A DNA stretch of 38,846 nt from an uncultured Muribaculaceae bacterium (lineage in GTDB: Bacteria; Bacteroidota; Bacteroidia; Bacteroidales; Muribaculaceae). Positions 15,855 to 24,435 of the stretch are shown here, in pieces (within the stretch, counting starts at the first letter, position 1; each line of letters begins with the position of its first letter). Made by a program: the position numbers and the translations under genes. The stretch is from NCBI GenBank assembly GCA_947174275.1, contig CAMWIJ010000023.1, positions 1 through 38,846 on the forward strand, read 5' to 3'. The notes beneath the pieces were generated by a model. The model saw nothing but the letters and a program-made list of their open reading frames with translations. It did no database searches and was not told where the DNA came from.

Positions 15855-17033
15855 ATGCCCGAATCGAATTTCATTGATTATGTAAAGATATTGTGCCGCT
15901 CGGGAAAAGGCGGTGCAGGCTCGCGCCATTTTTATCGTGCGAAATATGTGCCCAAAGGGGGGCCTGACGGAGGAGACGGAGGCCGTGGCGGCCATATAAT
16001 ACTCCGCGGAGACCGTAATATGTGGACGTTGTTGCCACTTCGTTACCGCCGCCATGTGTTTGCCGGAAACGGCGAGAGCGGTTCGGGCGGACGCAGTTTC
16101 GGCAAGGACGGCGAGGATGTCGTGATAACGGTGCCGTGCGGCACGGTGGTGTTTGATGCCGATACGGGCGAGTATCTGTGTGAGGTCACCGATGACGGGC
16201 AGGAGGTAAATCTGCTCCGCGGCGGCCGCGGCGGTCTCGGCAACTGGCATTTCAAGTCGGCCACGAACCGCACTCCGCGTTATGCGCAGCCGGGTGAGCC
16301 GGCGATAGAGAAGAGTGTGATACTTGAGCTCAAACTTCTTGCCGATGTGGGTCTTGTAGGTTTCCCCAATGCCGGAAAGTCGACTTTGCTCTCCGCGCTG
16401 TCGGAGGCGCGTCCCAAAATCGCGGACTATCCGTTCACCACAATGGAGCCGCAGCTTGGCATTGTGGGGTATCGCGGCGGGCGGTCGTTTGTGATGGCCG
16501 ATATCCCCGGCATCATCGAGGGGGCGAGCGAGGGTCGCGGTCTCGGACTGCGATTTCTTCGCCATATAGAGCGCAATGCAGTGCTGCTGTTTATGGTGCC
16601 GGCTGATGCTGATGACATAGCAGCGCAGTATCAGGTGCTTGTCAACGAGCTTGAACAGTTTAACCCGCAGCTTGCCGACAAGCCCAGAGTGCTTGCTGTG
16701 TCGAAGAGCGACATGCTTGACGAGGAGCTGACCGAAGAAATCGAAAAGACGCTGCCCGAGGGAATACCGTCGGTGTTTATCTCGGCTGTCACCGGTCAGG
16801 GGCTTACGGAGCTGAAGGATATATTGTGGTCGGCGATAATCGATGACCGCAACCGCATCGAGACTGTGCCGATAACACATCGTCCGCTTGATGTGCGCCA
16901 CCGCGTGCAGGAGGAGGATGAGTTTATCTTCGAGCCGACTCCGGTGGCCGATGACGATTTCATCGAGGATGAGGACTGGGACGAAATCGGCTGGGAATAT
17001 GGCGATGACGATTTGCCTGAAGATGACAAGTAA
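15855..17033 (+). CDS. obgE: Obg-family GTPase
   Basis: A 392-aa ribosome-associated GTPase involved in 50S maturation and stress control. It has the glycine-rich Obg fold (about 1-158), then the G domain with G1 GFPNAGKST (about 169-177), G3 [10 protein letters not shown] (about 215), G4 as SKSDML (about 283) and G5 as ISAVTG. It ends in a very acidic tail of about 45 residues, as in other Bacteroidetes ObgE. It is 15 nt upstream of pgeF. Many Bacteroidales place adk before obgE; here the CBS nucleotidyltransferase holds that place. Confidence 0.97.
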   Translation: MPESNFIDYVKILCRSGKGGAGSRHFYRAKYVPKGGPDGGDGGRGGHIILRGDRNMWTLLPLRYRRHVFAGNGESGSGGRSFGKDGEDVVITVPCGTVVFDADTGEYLCEVTDDGQEVNLLRGGRGGLGNWHFKSATNRTPRYAQPGEPAIEKSVILELKLLADVGLVGFPNAGKSTLLSALSEARPKIADYPFTTMEPQLGIVGYRGGRSFVMADIPGIIEGASEGRGLGLRFLRHIERNAVLLFMVPADADDIAAQYQVLVNELEQFNPQLADKPRVLAVSKSDMLDEELTEEIEKTLPEGIPSVFISAVTGQGLTELKDILWSAIIDDRNRIETVPITHRPLDVRHRVQEEDEFIFEPTPVADDDFIEDEDWDEIGWEYGDDDLPEDDK

Positions 17034-17048
17034 AACGGTCGGTTGACT

Positions 17049-17795
17049 ATGGATATTATAAGACTTGATGCAGGGTGCGGAGCTTTGGCTTTCAGCACCC
17101 TGCGTGGCGACAGTGGAGGCGATGACGCATACGCCGCATTCAATGTGTGCCACTATACGGGTGATGACGCGGAGCATGTGGCGCGTTGCCGCGGGGAGCT
17201 CGCGGCTGTTGCAGGGGTGGATGCCGATAGGCTCGTCATTCCGCGGCAGACGCATTCGGTGAATGTGGCTGTTGTGGGCGATGTGATGCCGGATGTGGAG
17301 AATATCGATGCGTTGGTTACGCGGCGAAGCGATGTGGCGCTGGTGGTCAACACGGCCGATTGCCTGCCGATAGTGCTGAGTGACGGTGCCGGAGGCGTTG
17401 TGGGTGTGGCTCATGGCGGCTGGCGCGGACTGTATGGCGGAATTATCGAGGCGACAGTGTCGGCGATGAAAGGTTGCGGCGCTGAGACGGAGCTGGTCAG
17501 AGCGGCGATAGGACCGTGTATATGCGGAGGCTGCTATGAGGTCGACGAGGAGTTTGCCGGGATGTTTGCCGCCGCATTCGGAGAGGAGGTGCGGATTGTC
17601 TCTTCGGAAGGTGGTAAGCCGCATGTTGATTTGCGTGAGGTGGCGCTGCGTCAGCTTGAGCGCTGCGGTATCGGCCGGGAGCAGGTTTTTGTGTCGGAGC
17701 TGTGCAGCAGATGTGACGAGCGGTTGTTTTCGGCGCGTCGTCTCGGGGTGCGTTCGGGTCGTATTGCGACGGTCGTGAAGAGGGTTTTGATATGA
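17049..17795 (+). CDS. pgeF: Peptidoglycan editing factor PgeF / YfiH-type laccase-domain protein
   Basis: A 248-aa protein of the YfiH/DUF152 family, annotated as polyphenol oxidase or purine nucleoside phosphorylase and, in E. coli, as the factor removing mis-incorporated L-Ser from peptidoglycan precursors. Visible motifs are RQTHSVNV, NTADCLPI, AHGGWRG and the Cys/His metal-site region IGPCICGGCYEV. ATG at 17049 is preferred over the in-frame TTG at 17043. It is 15 nt downstream of obgE and probably co-transcribed with it. Confidence 0.92.
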   Translation: MDIIRLDAGCGALAFSTLRGDSGGDDAYAAFNVCHYTGDDAEHVARCRGELAAVAGVDADRLVIPRQTHSVNVAVVGDVMPDVENIDALVTRRSDVALVVNTADCLPIVLSDGAGGVVGVAHGGWRGLYGGIIEATVSAMKGCGAETELVRAAIGPCICGGCYEVDEEFAGMFAAAFGEEVRIVSSEGGKPHVDLREVALRQLERCGIGREQVFVSELCSRCDERLFSARRLGVRSGRIATVVKRVLI

Positions 17796-17849
17796 TTCCC
17801 CTTAACTGAGGCAGCTAATTTCGTTTGTGAAACTTTAACAGTCAAATAC

Positions 17850-17880
17850 TTGTGTAATTTGTTATAAAGTTGTACCTTCG
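17850..17880 (+). promoter_or_regulatory. Promoter of the GNAT toxin-antitoxin-like pair
   Basis: TTG (17850-17852), a 20-nt spacer and TACCTTCG (17873-17880), one mismatch from TAnnTTTG. The region is markedly AT-rich, unlike pgeF upstream. A 27-nt stretch separates it from the ATG at 17908. Confidence 0.6.
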
Positions 17881-17907
17881 AAAGGTATTGTATAAAAACT
17901 CCTACTT

Positions 17908-18066
17908 ATGGCACGACCTATTAAAGAGACCCCCGAACTTCGAGGGAACGATGCGGTGAGATTTGAAACACTTATCTCCACCCCAAAACCTGTGTCCAAA
18001 GAGGAGAAGGAACGTGCCCGCAAGGCTTATGAAGTAATGAAATCCATAAGCAATTTCCAGTGGTGA
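17908..18066 (+). CDS. 52-aa putative antitoxin
   Basis: A very short ORF, M-A-R-P-I-K-E-T-P-E-L-R at the start and ending ISNFQW, with a charged middle (SKEEKERARKAYE) that should be helical. It lies directly downstream of a promoter, and its stop overlaps the GTG start of the acetyltransferase gene by 4 nt (GTGA at 18063-18066). Order, size and overlap are those of a type II antitoxin before its toxin. It is too short for a full ribbon-helix-helix plus toxin-binding tail like TacA (about 90 aa), so the class is unclear. I know similar MARxI-xxTP small proteins only as Bacteroidales hypotheticals. Confidence 0.75.
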   Translation: MARPIKETPELRGNDAVRFETLISTPKPVSKEEKERARKAYEVMKSISNFQW

Positions 18067-18605
18067 AAATTGATTTCAGCAAGTTGCGACAGTTCCAACT
18101 CACAGAGGACTCCGACATAAAGCCGTTCAAATGCGCTGATGGCGATTTGAACGATTTTCTCTTTGAAGACGCAAAGCATTTTCAAAGAGAACTTATGGCT
18201 GTGACTTATTTGCTCGAATATATGGAGCAGAATAAGACCGCAGCCTATTTCAGTTTGCTTGCTGACAAAATTATATTCAATCCTGATGAAAAAGGTGTTT
18301 GGAATAAGCTGAACCGCAATATTCCAAACTCAAAACGTCGCAGAAGCTATCCCGCCGTAAAGGTTGGTCGCCTTGCGGTGAATGAAGATTATTCCGGTCA
18401 AGGTCTTGGAACATTCATACTTGACAACATCAAGTATGCATTCTCTAATGTAAAGCGTCTTGGCTGCCGATTTATCACGGTAGATGCCTTGAAAACTGCG
18501 GTGCCTTTTTACGAACGTAACGGCTTTCAATGTATAACAGAATCAGACAAGGATGATGAAACACGCTTGATGTTCTTCGACCTTAAAAATTTCATAACAG
18601 AATGA
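18063..18605 (+). CDS. GNAT acetyltransferase, TacT/AtaT-like toxin candidate
   Basis: A 180-aa GNAT protein when started at GTG 18063 (a GTG at 18060 is also possible). It has the N-terminal signature FKCADGDLNDFLFEDA (22-37), which parallels the F-x-C-G-x-x-x-L-x-x-F-L pattern of aminoacyl-tRNA-acetylating toxins, motif A VGRLAVNEDYSGQGLGTFIL (101-120), ITVDA (138-142) and FYERNGF (149-155), whose Tyr150 fits the catalytic Tyr of TacT. Known members acetylate the amino group of charged tRNAs and stop translation; that activity here is inference. Composition is AT-rich compared with the neighbours, suggesting horizontal gain. Confidence 0.8.
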   Translation: MKIDFSKLRQFQLTEDSDIKPFKCADGDLNDFLFEDAKHFQRELMAVTYLLEYMEQNKTAAYFSLLADKIIFNPDEKGVWNKLNRNIPNSKRRRSYPAVKVGRLAVNEDYSGQGLGTFILDNIKYAFSNVKRLGCRFITVDALKTAVPFYERNGFQCITESDKDDETRLMFFDLKNFITE

Positions 18606-18713
18606 TGCCTCTGAAATAAATCTTTCACAGACACATAAGATATAAGGCGTTAGATTTATTCTTGCTTCCTAAAAATCGGCAAAATTTCAAGAAGCAGTCA
18701 AGAGTAAAAGTTG

Positions 18714-18757
18714 ATGAGACTGCGCCGTAAACTTGAATTACGAACTGCCTCATTTTT
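18714..18757 (+). terminator. Probable terminator after the GNAT toxin candidate
   Basis: ATGAG (18714) pairs with CTCAT (18748-18752) and, inside, CGTAA pairs with TTACG across a 7-nt loop; TTTTTAAATTATTTTT follows. The stem is imperfect, and it lies about 110 nt beyond the stop codon. Confidence 0.5.
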
Positions 18758-18892
18758 AAATTATTTTTCTTCCCACCTAACTGTCAAACTCCCGTGTGAA
18801 AAGTTCCCTTACCACGACAGCTTCGCTCTCTCTGCATCTGGCGTATCGTGATATGATTTGAAAAATATTTTTGAAAAAAGTTGCGAAAAAGT

Positions 18893-18922
18893 TTGGTGGT
18901 TAAAAAAAAATGCGTAACTTTG
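18893..18922 (+). promoter_or_regulatory. Promoter of tRNA-Val
   Basis: TTG (18893-18895), a 19-nt spacer rich in A, and TAACTTTG (18915-18922). The tRNA begins 19 nt downstream. Confidence 0.85.
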
Positions 18923-18940
18923 CATCGCAATTCAGCAAAA

Positions 18941-19018
18941 GGGCGCTTAGCTCAGCTGGTTCAGAGCATCTGCCTTACAAGCAGAGGGTCGGGGGTTCGA
19001 ATCCCTCAGCGCCCACCA
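18941..19018 (+). tRNA. tRNA-Val (anticodon UAC)
   Basis: A complete cloverleaf. The acceptor stem GGGCGCT pairs with AGCGCCC, and the 3' ACCA is encoded. The D-arm is TAGCTCAGCTGGTTCAGAGC. The anticodon stem TCTGC/GCAGA encloses the loop CTTACAA, giving anticodon TAC (UAC, valine). The T-arm loop is GTTCGAATC. No second copy of its 3' end was found in the window, so it does not look like an occupied integration site. Confidence 0.97.
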
Positions 19019-19026
19019 CCCTTTTT

Positions 19027-19060
19027 AAACCATCAGCTTTCACAAGTTGGTGGTTTTTTT
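19027..19060 (+). terminator. Intrinsic terminator of tRNA-Val
   Basis: AAACCATCA pairs with TTGGTGGTTT (one mismatch) and runs into a seven-T tract, about 8 nt after the tRNA 3' end. Confidence 0.8.
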
Positions 19061-19262
19061 ATTCCCGTAGGCTGACCCGCGAAATGTTATGTCAATACCA
19101 CAGACCGCCCTTCCCGGGCTTGTGATGTAATGACGTCGGATAGCCGGGGTCTGCGCCCGCTCCGCGTTCTGCGAACCCCAGTTAATCACGGGCTCGAGCC
19201 TCCGGCTCTCCGTGGGTGGGGGTGCAGGGGTGAGGGTGTCTCGCCTCCGTGGAGGTGGAGAT

Positions 19263-19342
19263 GTAGGGATGCACGGCTCGTGCGTCCGGGGATGGTGTTG
19301 GTAATCAGTGGGTTGGCGGACGCACGAGCCGTGCGTTCCTAC
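19263..19342 (+). repeat. REPIN-like dispersed repeat, copy C
   Basis: GTAGGGATGCACGGCTCGTGC through CCGTGCGTTCCTAC, 80 bp, with compensating changes at the outer ends (GGGAT/GTTCC) relative to copy B. It has the same orientation as copies A and B and the same AATCAG-x-G-x-GTTGG central block. Confidence 0.85.
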
Positions 19343-19360
19343 AGTTTGGTGGGGATGTAG

Positions 19361-19407
19361 GGTCTTTAAGGTCGGTTAGGGTCATTGGGGTCATTAAGGT
19401 CATTAAT
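19361..19407 (+). repeat. Short tandem repeat, GGTCATTA-type units
   Basis: Five degenerate 8-11 bp units: GGTCTTTAA, GGTCGGTTA, GGGTCATTG, GGGTCATTAA, GGTCATTAATG. Non-coding, about 110 bp upstream of the lipoprotein gene. Confidence 0.7.
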
Positions 19408-19517
19408 GAATGATGTGGTGGGGGCGTGGGTGGCGACGCGGTAAGGATAGCCGCTCTGTGGATGTGTGGGAGGAGGGTGAGTTTGTTTGAAAATTTTTTT
19501 ATTGATTTTTTTGTGAT

Positions 19518-20039
19518 ATGAGTGGATTTAAGAGTTTTTTGTGGCTGGTGGCTGTCGGGGTTGCTTTTTCGGTGATTATGGCCGGGTGCGGGACGAATGA
19601 GGCTAATTACAAGAAGGCATACGACAAGGTTCAGGAGAAGGGCGCTGACGGTATTGAGAGTACTATCTATAACCGTATCAGGGAGCGGAAGCAAGAGGAA
19701 CGGGTTGTGACAGACGGAGATACGGTGGCTGTTGTGTCGGAGTATGTGACCGCTGTGAAGGAGGCCGGTTTTGATGCGGGAGATCTGCACAGGTATAATG
19801 TTGTCGTCGGTCAGTTCAAGCAGCTTTTTCACGCAAAATCGATGCGTGGACGAATGGCTTCAGCGGGATATGACGGAGCGATAATTGTGGCAACGGGTGA
19901 GCCGTTGTATTATGTGGTGGCGCTGTCGTCGGAGTCGCTTGCAGAGGTTAAGGCGATGGCTGACAGTCTTGCGAAATCATCGCCGGTGAAGCTGGGGGAA
20001 GGGTATCCGTGGATATTGCGTGCGGCCAACCGCAGGTGA
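19518..20039 (+). CDS. SPOR-domain lipoprotein
   Basis: A 173-aa protein with a lipoprotein signal peptide (hydrophobic stretch 5-21, lipobox VIMAGC with the acylated Cys at residue 24), a charged middle region and a C-terminal SPOR-like domain (about 93-170; starts YNVVVGQFK and contains PLYYVVALSSES and the final YPWIL). SPOR domains bind denuded peptidoglycan at division sites. It is probably periplasm-facing and anchored in the outer or inner membrane. No partner genes are adjacent. The composition is typical of the genome. Confidence 0.85.
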   Translation: MSGFKSFLWLVAVGVAFSVIMAGCGTNEANYKKAYDKVQEKGADGIESTIYNRIRERKQEERVVTDGDTVAVVSEYVTAVKEAGFDAGDLHRYNVVVGQFKQLFHAKSMRGRMASAGYDGAIIVATGEPLYYVVALSSESLAEVKAMADSLAKSSPVKLGEGYPWILRAANRR

Positions 20040-20109
20040 GTCAGACGCGAGGGTGCGGATTTTGGGGACATCTTAAATTGCGGTGTATGATTTTGGCGCA
20101 TTTTTATAT

Positions 20110-20138
20110 TTGTCATTCAGTAAATTTGCGTATATTTG
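20110..20138 (+). promoter_or_regulatory. Promoter region of ilvA with three tandem -7-like boxes
   Basis: TATATTTG (20105-20112), TAAATTTG (20121-20128) and TATATTTG (20131-20138) occur within 34 bp. Only the last has a TTG near the right distance (20110-20112, 18-nt spacer), giving a start near 20145 and a leader of about 16 nt. Confidence 0.65.
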
Positions 20139-20160
20139 CGTGTTTAAATCAACTATTAAA

Positions 20161-21369
20161 ATGTCAGCTTTACAAATCAGTGAGATATATAAGGCACAGC
20201 AGGTGCTTAAAGATGTGGCCCGTCATCCTAAAATCATAGGTCCGACGGATTTGTCGAAGGATTGCACGGTGTATCTGAAGCCTGAAAATCTGCAGTATAC
20301 GGGTTCGTTTAAACTGCGTGGCGCGTATTACAAGATATCGCAATTGTCAGACGAGGAGAAGGCGCGCGGAGTGATAGCGTGTTCGGCGGGCAATCATGCT
20401 CAGGGAGTGGCTCTCGGAGCGAAGCATAACGGCATAAAAGCCCTGATATGTCTGCCGGCGGGAGCGCCTATCTCCAAAATCGAGGCTACGAAGCGTCTTG
20501 GCGCTGAGGTTTGTCTGGTGCCGGGGGTATATGACGATGCCTACAACAAGGCGGTTGAACTTAAAGAAGAGTTCGGTTACACGTTTGTGCATCCGTTTGA
20601 TGACCCGTTGGTGATTGCCGGTCAGGGCACAATCGGACTTGAGATCATCGAGGAGCTTCCGGAAGTTGAGGCTATAGTGGTGCCTGTCGGCGGCGGCGGA
20701 CTGATATCGGGAATCGCGTTTGCGGTAAAGACATTGCGTCCGGACATCAAGGTTTATGGCGTTCAGGCTGCGGGCGCGCCGTCGATGGAGCGGTCGATGT
20801 CGGAGAAAAAGGCAGTGCATCTTGACAGCGTGTCGACGATAGCTGACGGTATCGCGGTGAAAGAGCCGGGTGTGAACACATTTGAGATGTGTCAGAAATA
20901 TGTCGACGAAATCGTGACCGTCACTGACGACGAGATATCGGCGGCCATACTCGCACTGATCGAGAAGCAGAAACTTATAGCGGAAGGCGCGGGCGCTACG
21001 CCGGTGGCCGCAGTGATGTTCGACAAGCTGCCGGTCAAGGGAAAGAAGGTGGTTTGCATGGTGTCGGGCGGCAATATCGATGTGACGATACTCAACCGCG
21101 TCATAACGCGAGGCATGATGATGGGCGGCCGCATGTGCATGCTTACGCTTGAGCTTGATGACAAACCCGGACAGCTGTCGGCTGTGAGCGAAATCATAGC
21201 CAAGTCCGGCGGCAATATCATATCGGTGACGCATGAGCGCACGAAGGCCACCAACCATATCAATTCATGCTCGCTGCATGTGGAGTTGGAAACCCGCGAC
21301 AAAGAGCATGTGGCGATGATCAAGAAAGCCCTCGAGGATGCCGGATTTCCGGTAGTGCACGGATATTGA
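20161..21369 (+). CDS. ilvA: Threonine ammonia-lyase (threonine dehydratase) with ACT domain
   Basis: A 402-aa PLP enzyme deaminating L-threonine to 2-oxobutyrate, the entry to isoleucine synthesis. The PLP lysine is K51 in YTGSFKLRGA. The phosphate-binding loop is VPVGGGGLISG. A single ACT domain begins around residue 325 (LTLELDDKPGQLSAV). Length and one ACT domain match the short TdcB/IlvA form common in Bacteroidetes rather than the long two-ACT form. The reading frame extends upstream to 20083, but the promoter lies there, so the ATG at 20161 is chosen. Confidence 0.93.
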   Translation: MSALQISEIYKAQQVLKDVARHPKIIGPTDLSKDCTVYLKPENLQYTGSFKLRGAYYKISQLSDEEKARGVIACSAGNHAQGVALGAKHNGIKALICLPAGAPISKIEATKRLGAEVCLVPGVYDDAYNKAVELKEEFGYTFVHPFDDPLVIAGQGTIGLEIIEELPEVEAIVVPVGGGGLISGIAFAVKTLRPDIKVYGVQAAGAPSMERSMSEKKAVHLDSVSTIADGIAVKEPGVNTFEMCQKYVDEIVTVTDDEISAAILALIEKQKLIAEGAGATPVAAVMFDKLPVKGKKVVCMVSGGNIDVTILNRVITRGMMMGGRMCMLTLELDDKPGQLSAVSEIIAKSGGNIISVTHERTKATNHINSCSLHVELETRDKEHVAMIKKALEDAGFPVVHGY

Positions 21370-21464
21370 CAAACTGTTTGACCGCTGAGTTGTTCTGTAT
21401 CAGAGAAGGATTGCTGATTTAAGTCCCTTCACGATTATCAACCTTATCATCAAAGCCCTGTATT

Positions 21465-23132
21465 ATGATAAAAGAAGATTTGACGACGATATATGCCCGG
21501 AGTTTCAGAGAGAACTGGAGCTTGCCGGCTCTTACAGATTACGGCGACGAAGGGTCGACCGTGACGTATGGCGATATGGCGAGGCGTATAGCGCGTCTGC
21601 ATATTTTCTTTGAGAGCCAGGGAGTGCGTGAAGGTGACAAGATAGCGCTGTGCGGGCGCAATACGGCCACGTGGGTGACAGTATTTATAGCCACTGTCAC
21701 ATACGGGGCGGTGATAGTGCCGGTGCTGCAGGATTTTAATCCGCAGGATGCGCAGCATATCATCAATCACTCAGAGGCGACGCTGCTTTTCGCAAGCCAG
21801 TCAGTATTTGAAGATATTGATTTTGATGAACTGCCGGCGCTCAGGGCAGTGTTGTCGCTTGACAATCGGCGGGTGCTTGCGGAGCGCGCCGATGACAAGA
21901 ACCAGCCGTCGAAGGTGCTGAAAAATCTTACCCGCAAACTGAAGTCGCGTTATCGTGACGGCTTCGGCAAGAAGGATGTGAATTACGCGGTCAGGGATAA
22001 GAATGCCGTAGCAGTGCTCAACTACACATCGGGAACAACCGGATTTTCGAAGGGCGTGATGCTGACGCACAACAATATAGCCGGCAATGTGGTGTTCGGG
22101 ATAAATTCGCGTCTGCACTATCAGGGCTCGCGTGTGCTGTCGTTTCTGCCGCTGGCGCATGCCTACGGGTGTGCGTTCGACATGCTTACGCCGCTTGCCG
22201 TGGGTTCGCATGTGACGCTGTTCGGGCGTCTGCCGTCGCCCAAGCTGCTGGTGAAGGCATTTCAGGAGGTAAGGCCCAATCTTATAGTGACCGTGCCACT
22301 GATACTCGAAAAGGTTTACAAGAACCAGATTGTGCCGATGATAACGAAGCAAACGATGCGTTGGGCGCTTGCCATACCGTTGCTTGACAAGGCAATCTAC
22401 AGCAAGATACGCAGCCGGCTTGTGGAGGCATTCGGCGGAGCATTCGAGGAGGTAATAGTTGGCGGCGCGCCTCTGAACAAGGAGGTAGAGGAATTTCTCC
22501 ACCGGATAAGATTTCCGTTTACGGTAGGCTATGGCATGACGGAGTGCGGTCCGCTTATTAGCTACACGCCATGGCGACAGTTTGTGCCTCAGTCATGCGG
22601 ACGTACGCTTCCGGGCATCATGCAGTCAAAGATATTGTCGGACGATGAGGAGCATACAGCGGGAGAGATCTGCGTCAAGGGGGAGAATGTGATGAAAGGA
22701 TATTTCAAAAATCCGGACGCCACGGCCGCGGTGCTTGACGAGGACGGCTGGCTGCACACCGGCGATATGGGAGTGCGCAGTCCTGACGGCACTCTGTTTA
22801 TCAAGGGGCGCTACAAGACAATGATACTTTCGGCCACGGGTCAGAACATTTATCCCGAGGAGATAGAGTCGAAGCTTAACAATATGCCTTACGTGAGCGA
22901 GAGTCTGGTAGTGGAGCGCGGCAAGGGACTGTCGGCGATAGTATATCCGGATTACGAGCAGATGGACCGCGACAAGCTGACGATACATGACATGGATCCG
23001 ATAATGGAGAATGTGCGTCAGGATCTCAACAAGATAGTGGCTCCTTACGAACGGATAGAGCATATACAACTCATACCTAATGAATTCGAGAAAACGCCCA
23101 AACGCTCGATAAAACGCTATCTTTACCGATAG
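21465..23132 (+). CDS. Long-chain acyl-CoA synthetase (AMP-binding)
   Basis: A 555-aa adenylate-forming enzyme that activates fatty acids with ATP and CoA. Motifs are the P-loop YTSGTTGFSKGVMLTH (about 188-203), YGMTECGPL (about 351), LHTGDMG, the hinge KGRYKTMILSATGQNIYPEE and the C-terminal KTPKRSIKRYLY containing the catalytic Lys region. It lacks an obvious signal or membrane anchor. The chain-length preference cannot be read from sequence. No clear promoter was found; it starts 95 nt after ilvA. A GC-rich hairpin (AGCCGG 23131-23136 with CCGGCT 23151-23156) overlaps its stop. Confidence 0.92.
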   Translation: MIKEDLTTIYARSFRENWSLPALTDYGDEGSTVTYGDMARRIARLHIFFESQGVREGDKIALCGRNTATWVTVFIATVTYGAVIVPVLQDFNPQDAQHIINHSEATLLFASQSVFEDIDFDELPALRAVLSLDNRRVLAERADDKNQPSKVLKNLTRKLKSRYRDGFGKKDVNYAVRDKNAVAVLNYTSGTTGFSKGVMLTHNNIAGNVVFGINSRLHYQGSRVLSFLPLAHAYGCAFDMLTPLAVGSHVTLFGRLPSPKLLVKAFQEVRPNLIVTVPLILEKVYKNQIVPMITKQTMRWALAIPLLDKAIYSKIRSRLVEAFGGAFEEVIVGGAPLNKEVEEFLHRIRFPFTVGYGMTECGPLISYTPWRQFVPQSCGRTLPGIMQSKILSDDEEHTAGEICVKGENVMKGYFKNPDATAAVLDEDGWLHTGDMGVRSPDGTLFIKGRYKTMILSATGQNIYPEEIESKLNNMPYVSESLVVERGKGLSAIVYPDYEQMDRDKLTIHDMDPIMENVRQDLNKIVAPYERIEHIQLIPNEFEKTPKRSIKRYLYR

Positions 23133-23224
23133 CCGGATGCCGGCCCGACGCCGGCTGACCATATAAGACACAAACAATCAGAAAAATATAATAGATTAGT
23201 GGACAATAATAACAAGATCAATCG

Positions 23225-24424
23225 ATGAAAAAGTATTTAGTAACCGGTGGTGCCGGATTTATTGGAAGTAATTTTGTGGATTATCTGATAAAGACACACG
23301 GCGACGATGTGGACGTGCTGATACTCGATGTCCTTACGTATGCGGGTAATCTGATGACTATCAAACCTCTTCTTGAACTTGACAATGTGAATTTCATAAA
23401 GGGCGATATCGGAGACCAGGCGCTGGTTGAGAAAATCATGGCTGAATATGATCCCGACTATGTGGTGAATTTCGCAGCAGAGAGCCATGTAGACCGCTCG
23501 ATTACCAATCCCCGCCTGTTTCTGGAGACGAATATACTCGGCGCGCAAAATATGCTTGACTGCGCCCGCAAGGCATGGTATGAGGGAAAAGATGAAAACG
23601 GCAAGCCCAAATACCGCGAAGGGAAGAAATTCCTTCAGATTTCGACCGACGAGGTGTATGGCTCGCTTGAGAAGAACTATGATGAGGCACAGGAACTGCA
23701 TCTGAGCGATGATGTTGCCCGTGTGGTTGAGGGACGCAGCGACCTCAAGACGTTCGGTGACAAATATTTCACAGAGGAAACGCCGCTTGCACCGCGTTCG
23801 CCTTATTCGGCATCTAAAACGGCCGCCGACATGCTGACGATGGCCTATCACGAGACATACGGAATGCCTGTAAACATCACACGTTGCTCTAACAATTACG
23901 GTCCGTATCATTTCCCCGAAAAACTTATACCGCTGATTATAAAGAATATCACCGAAGGCAAGAAGCTGCCCGTGTATGGCAAGGGAGAGAATGTGCGTGA
24001 CTGGCTTTATGTGGCCGACCACGCCAAAGGCATCGATATGGTGCTTCGCAAAGGCCGTATCGGCGAGGTTTATAATATCGGAGGTTTCAACGAAGAGAGC
24101 AACATCAATATCGTAAAAACGATATTGAAGCTGGTGCGCGAGGCGCTTGATGCGGAGCCGGCTTACCGCAAGCTATTCGCCATAGCACCTGAGGAAATCA
24201 ACGAGGACATGATTACATACGTAGCCGACCGTCCCGGTCACGACATGCGTTATGCCATCGATCCGACCAAGATAGCTACGGAGCTGGGATGGTATCCGGA
24301 GACACCGTTTGTCGAAGGCATACGCAAGACACTGAAATGGTATCTTGACAACCAGCAGTGGGTTGCCGATGTTGTGTCGGGCGACTATCAGAAATATTAC
24401 GAACAGATGTATAAAGGCCGCTAA
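23225..24424 (+). CDS. rfbB: dTDP-glucose 4,6-dehydratase
   Basis: A 399-aa short-chain dehydrogenase (RmlB) converting dTDP-glucose to dTDP-4-keto-6-deoxyglucose. The NAD motif is [10 protein letters not shown] (8-17). Also visible are the active-site TDEVYG and the YSASK catalytic pair, [10 protein letters not shown] and the N-terminal MKKYLVTGG. It is about 40-50 residues longer than E. coli RfbB, the extra length lying around the TDEVYG region (a KYREGKK loop before it and an [18 protein letters not shown] segment after it) and near the C-terminus. It is the first of four genes, 11 nt before rfbA. Confidence 0.95.
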   Translation: MKKYLVTGGAGFIGSNFVDYLIKTHGDDVDVLILDVLTYAGNLMTIKPLLELDNVNFIKGDIGDQALVEKIMAEYDPDYVVNFAAESHVDRSITNPRLFLETNILGAQNMLDCARKAWYEGKDENGKPKYREGKKFLQISTDEVYGSLEKNYDEAQELHLSDDVARVVEGRSDLKTFGDKYFTEETPLAPRSPYSASKTAADMLTMAYHETYGMPVNITRCSNNYGPYHFPEKLIPLIIKNITEGKKLPVYGKGENVRDWLYVADHAKGIDMVLRKGRIGEVYNIGGFNEESNINIVKTILKLVREALDAEPAYRKLFAIAPEEINEDMITYVADRPGHDMRYAIDPTKIATELGWYPETPFVEGIRKTLKWYLDNQQWVADVVSGDYQKYYEQMYKGR

Positions 24425-24435
24425 CTGTAACGATT

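Larger units (their letters stand above)
18607..18940. other. AT-rich spacer between toxin gene and tRNA
   Basis: This 334-bp stretch has no ORF. It contains a probable terminator at 18714-18757, a CT-rich unassigned segment around 18770-18850 and the tRNA promoter at 18893-18922. Low GC continues from the toxin-antitoxin-like pair, so the imported segment may reach about 18890. Confidence 0.6.
19019..19517. other. Repeat-dense spacer after tRNA-Val
   Basis: This 499-bp gap has no convincing gene. In order it holds the tRNA terminator (19027-19060), hairpins at 19146-19179 (GGGGT/ACCCC), 19187-19214 (CACGG...GAGCC TCC GGCTC...CCGTG) and 19244-19255 (CCTCCGTGGAGG), REPIN-like copy C (19263-19342), the GGTCATT tandem repeats (19361-19407) and an AT-rich leader before the lipoprotein gene. 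Confidence 0.75.

Noticed and set aside
15834-17624. A 596-aa open reading frame on the - strand
   Set aside because: It is antisense to obgE and most of pgeF, both unmistakable. The product is His/Arg-rich with no domain pattern.
18941-19018. tRNA-Val as an attachment site for the integrase
   Set aside because: No second copy of the tRNA 3' end was found and the integrase is about 18 kb away with housekeeping genes between.
18881-19125. Two short + strand ORFs running through the tRNA
   Set aside because: They read through a complete tRNA-Val with promoter and terminator, so they are not coding.
19361-19407. CRISPR array
   Set aside because: The GGTCATTA units are 8-11 bp, contiguous and degenerate, with no unique spacers and no cas genes in the window.
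20347-21258. A 303-aa - strand ORF
   Set aside because: Antisense to ilvA, whose PLP and ACT motifs are clear; the product is Arg/His-rich and featureless.
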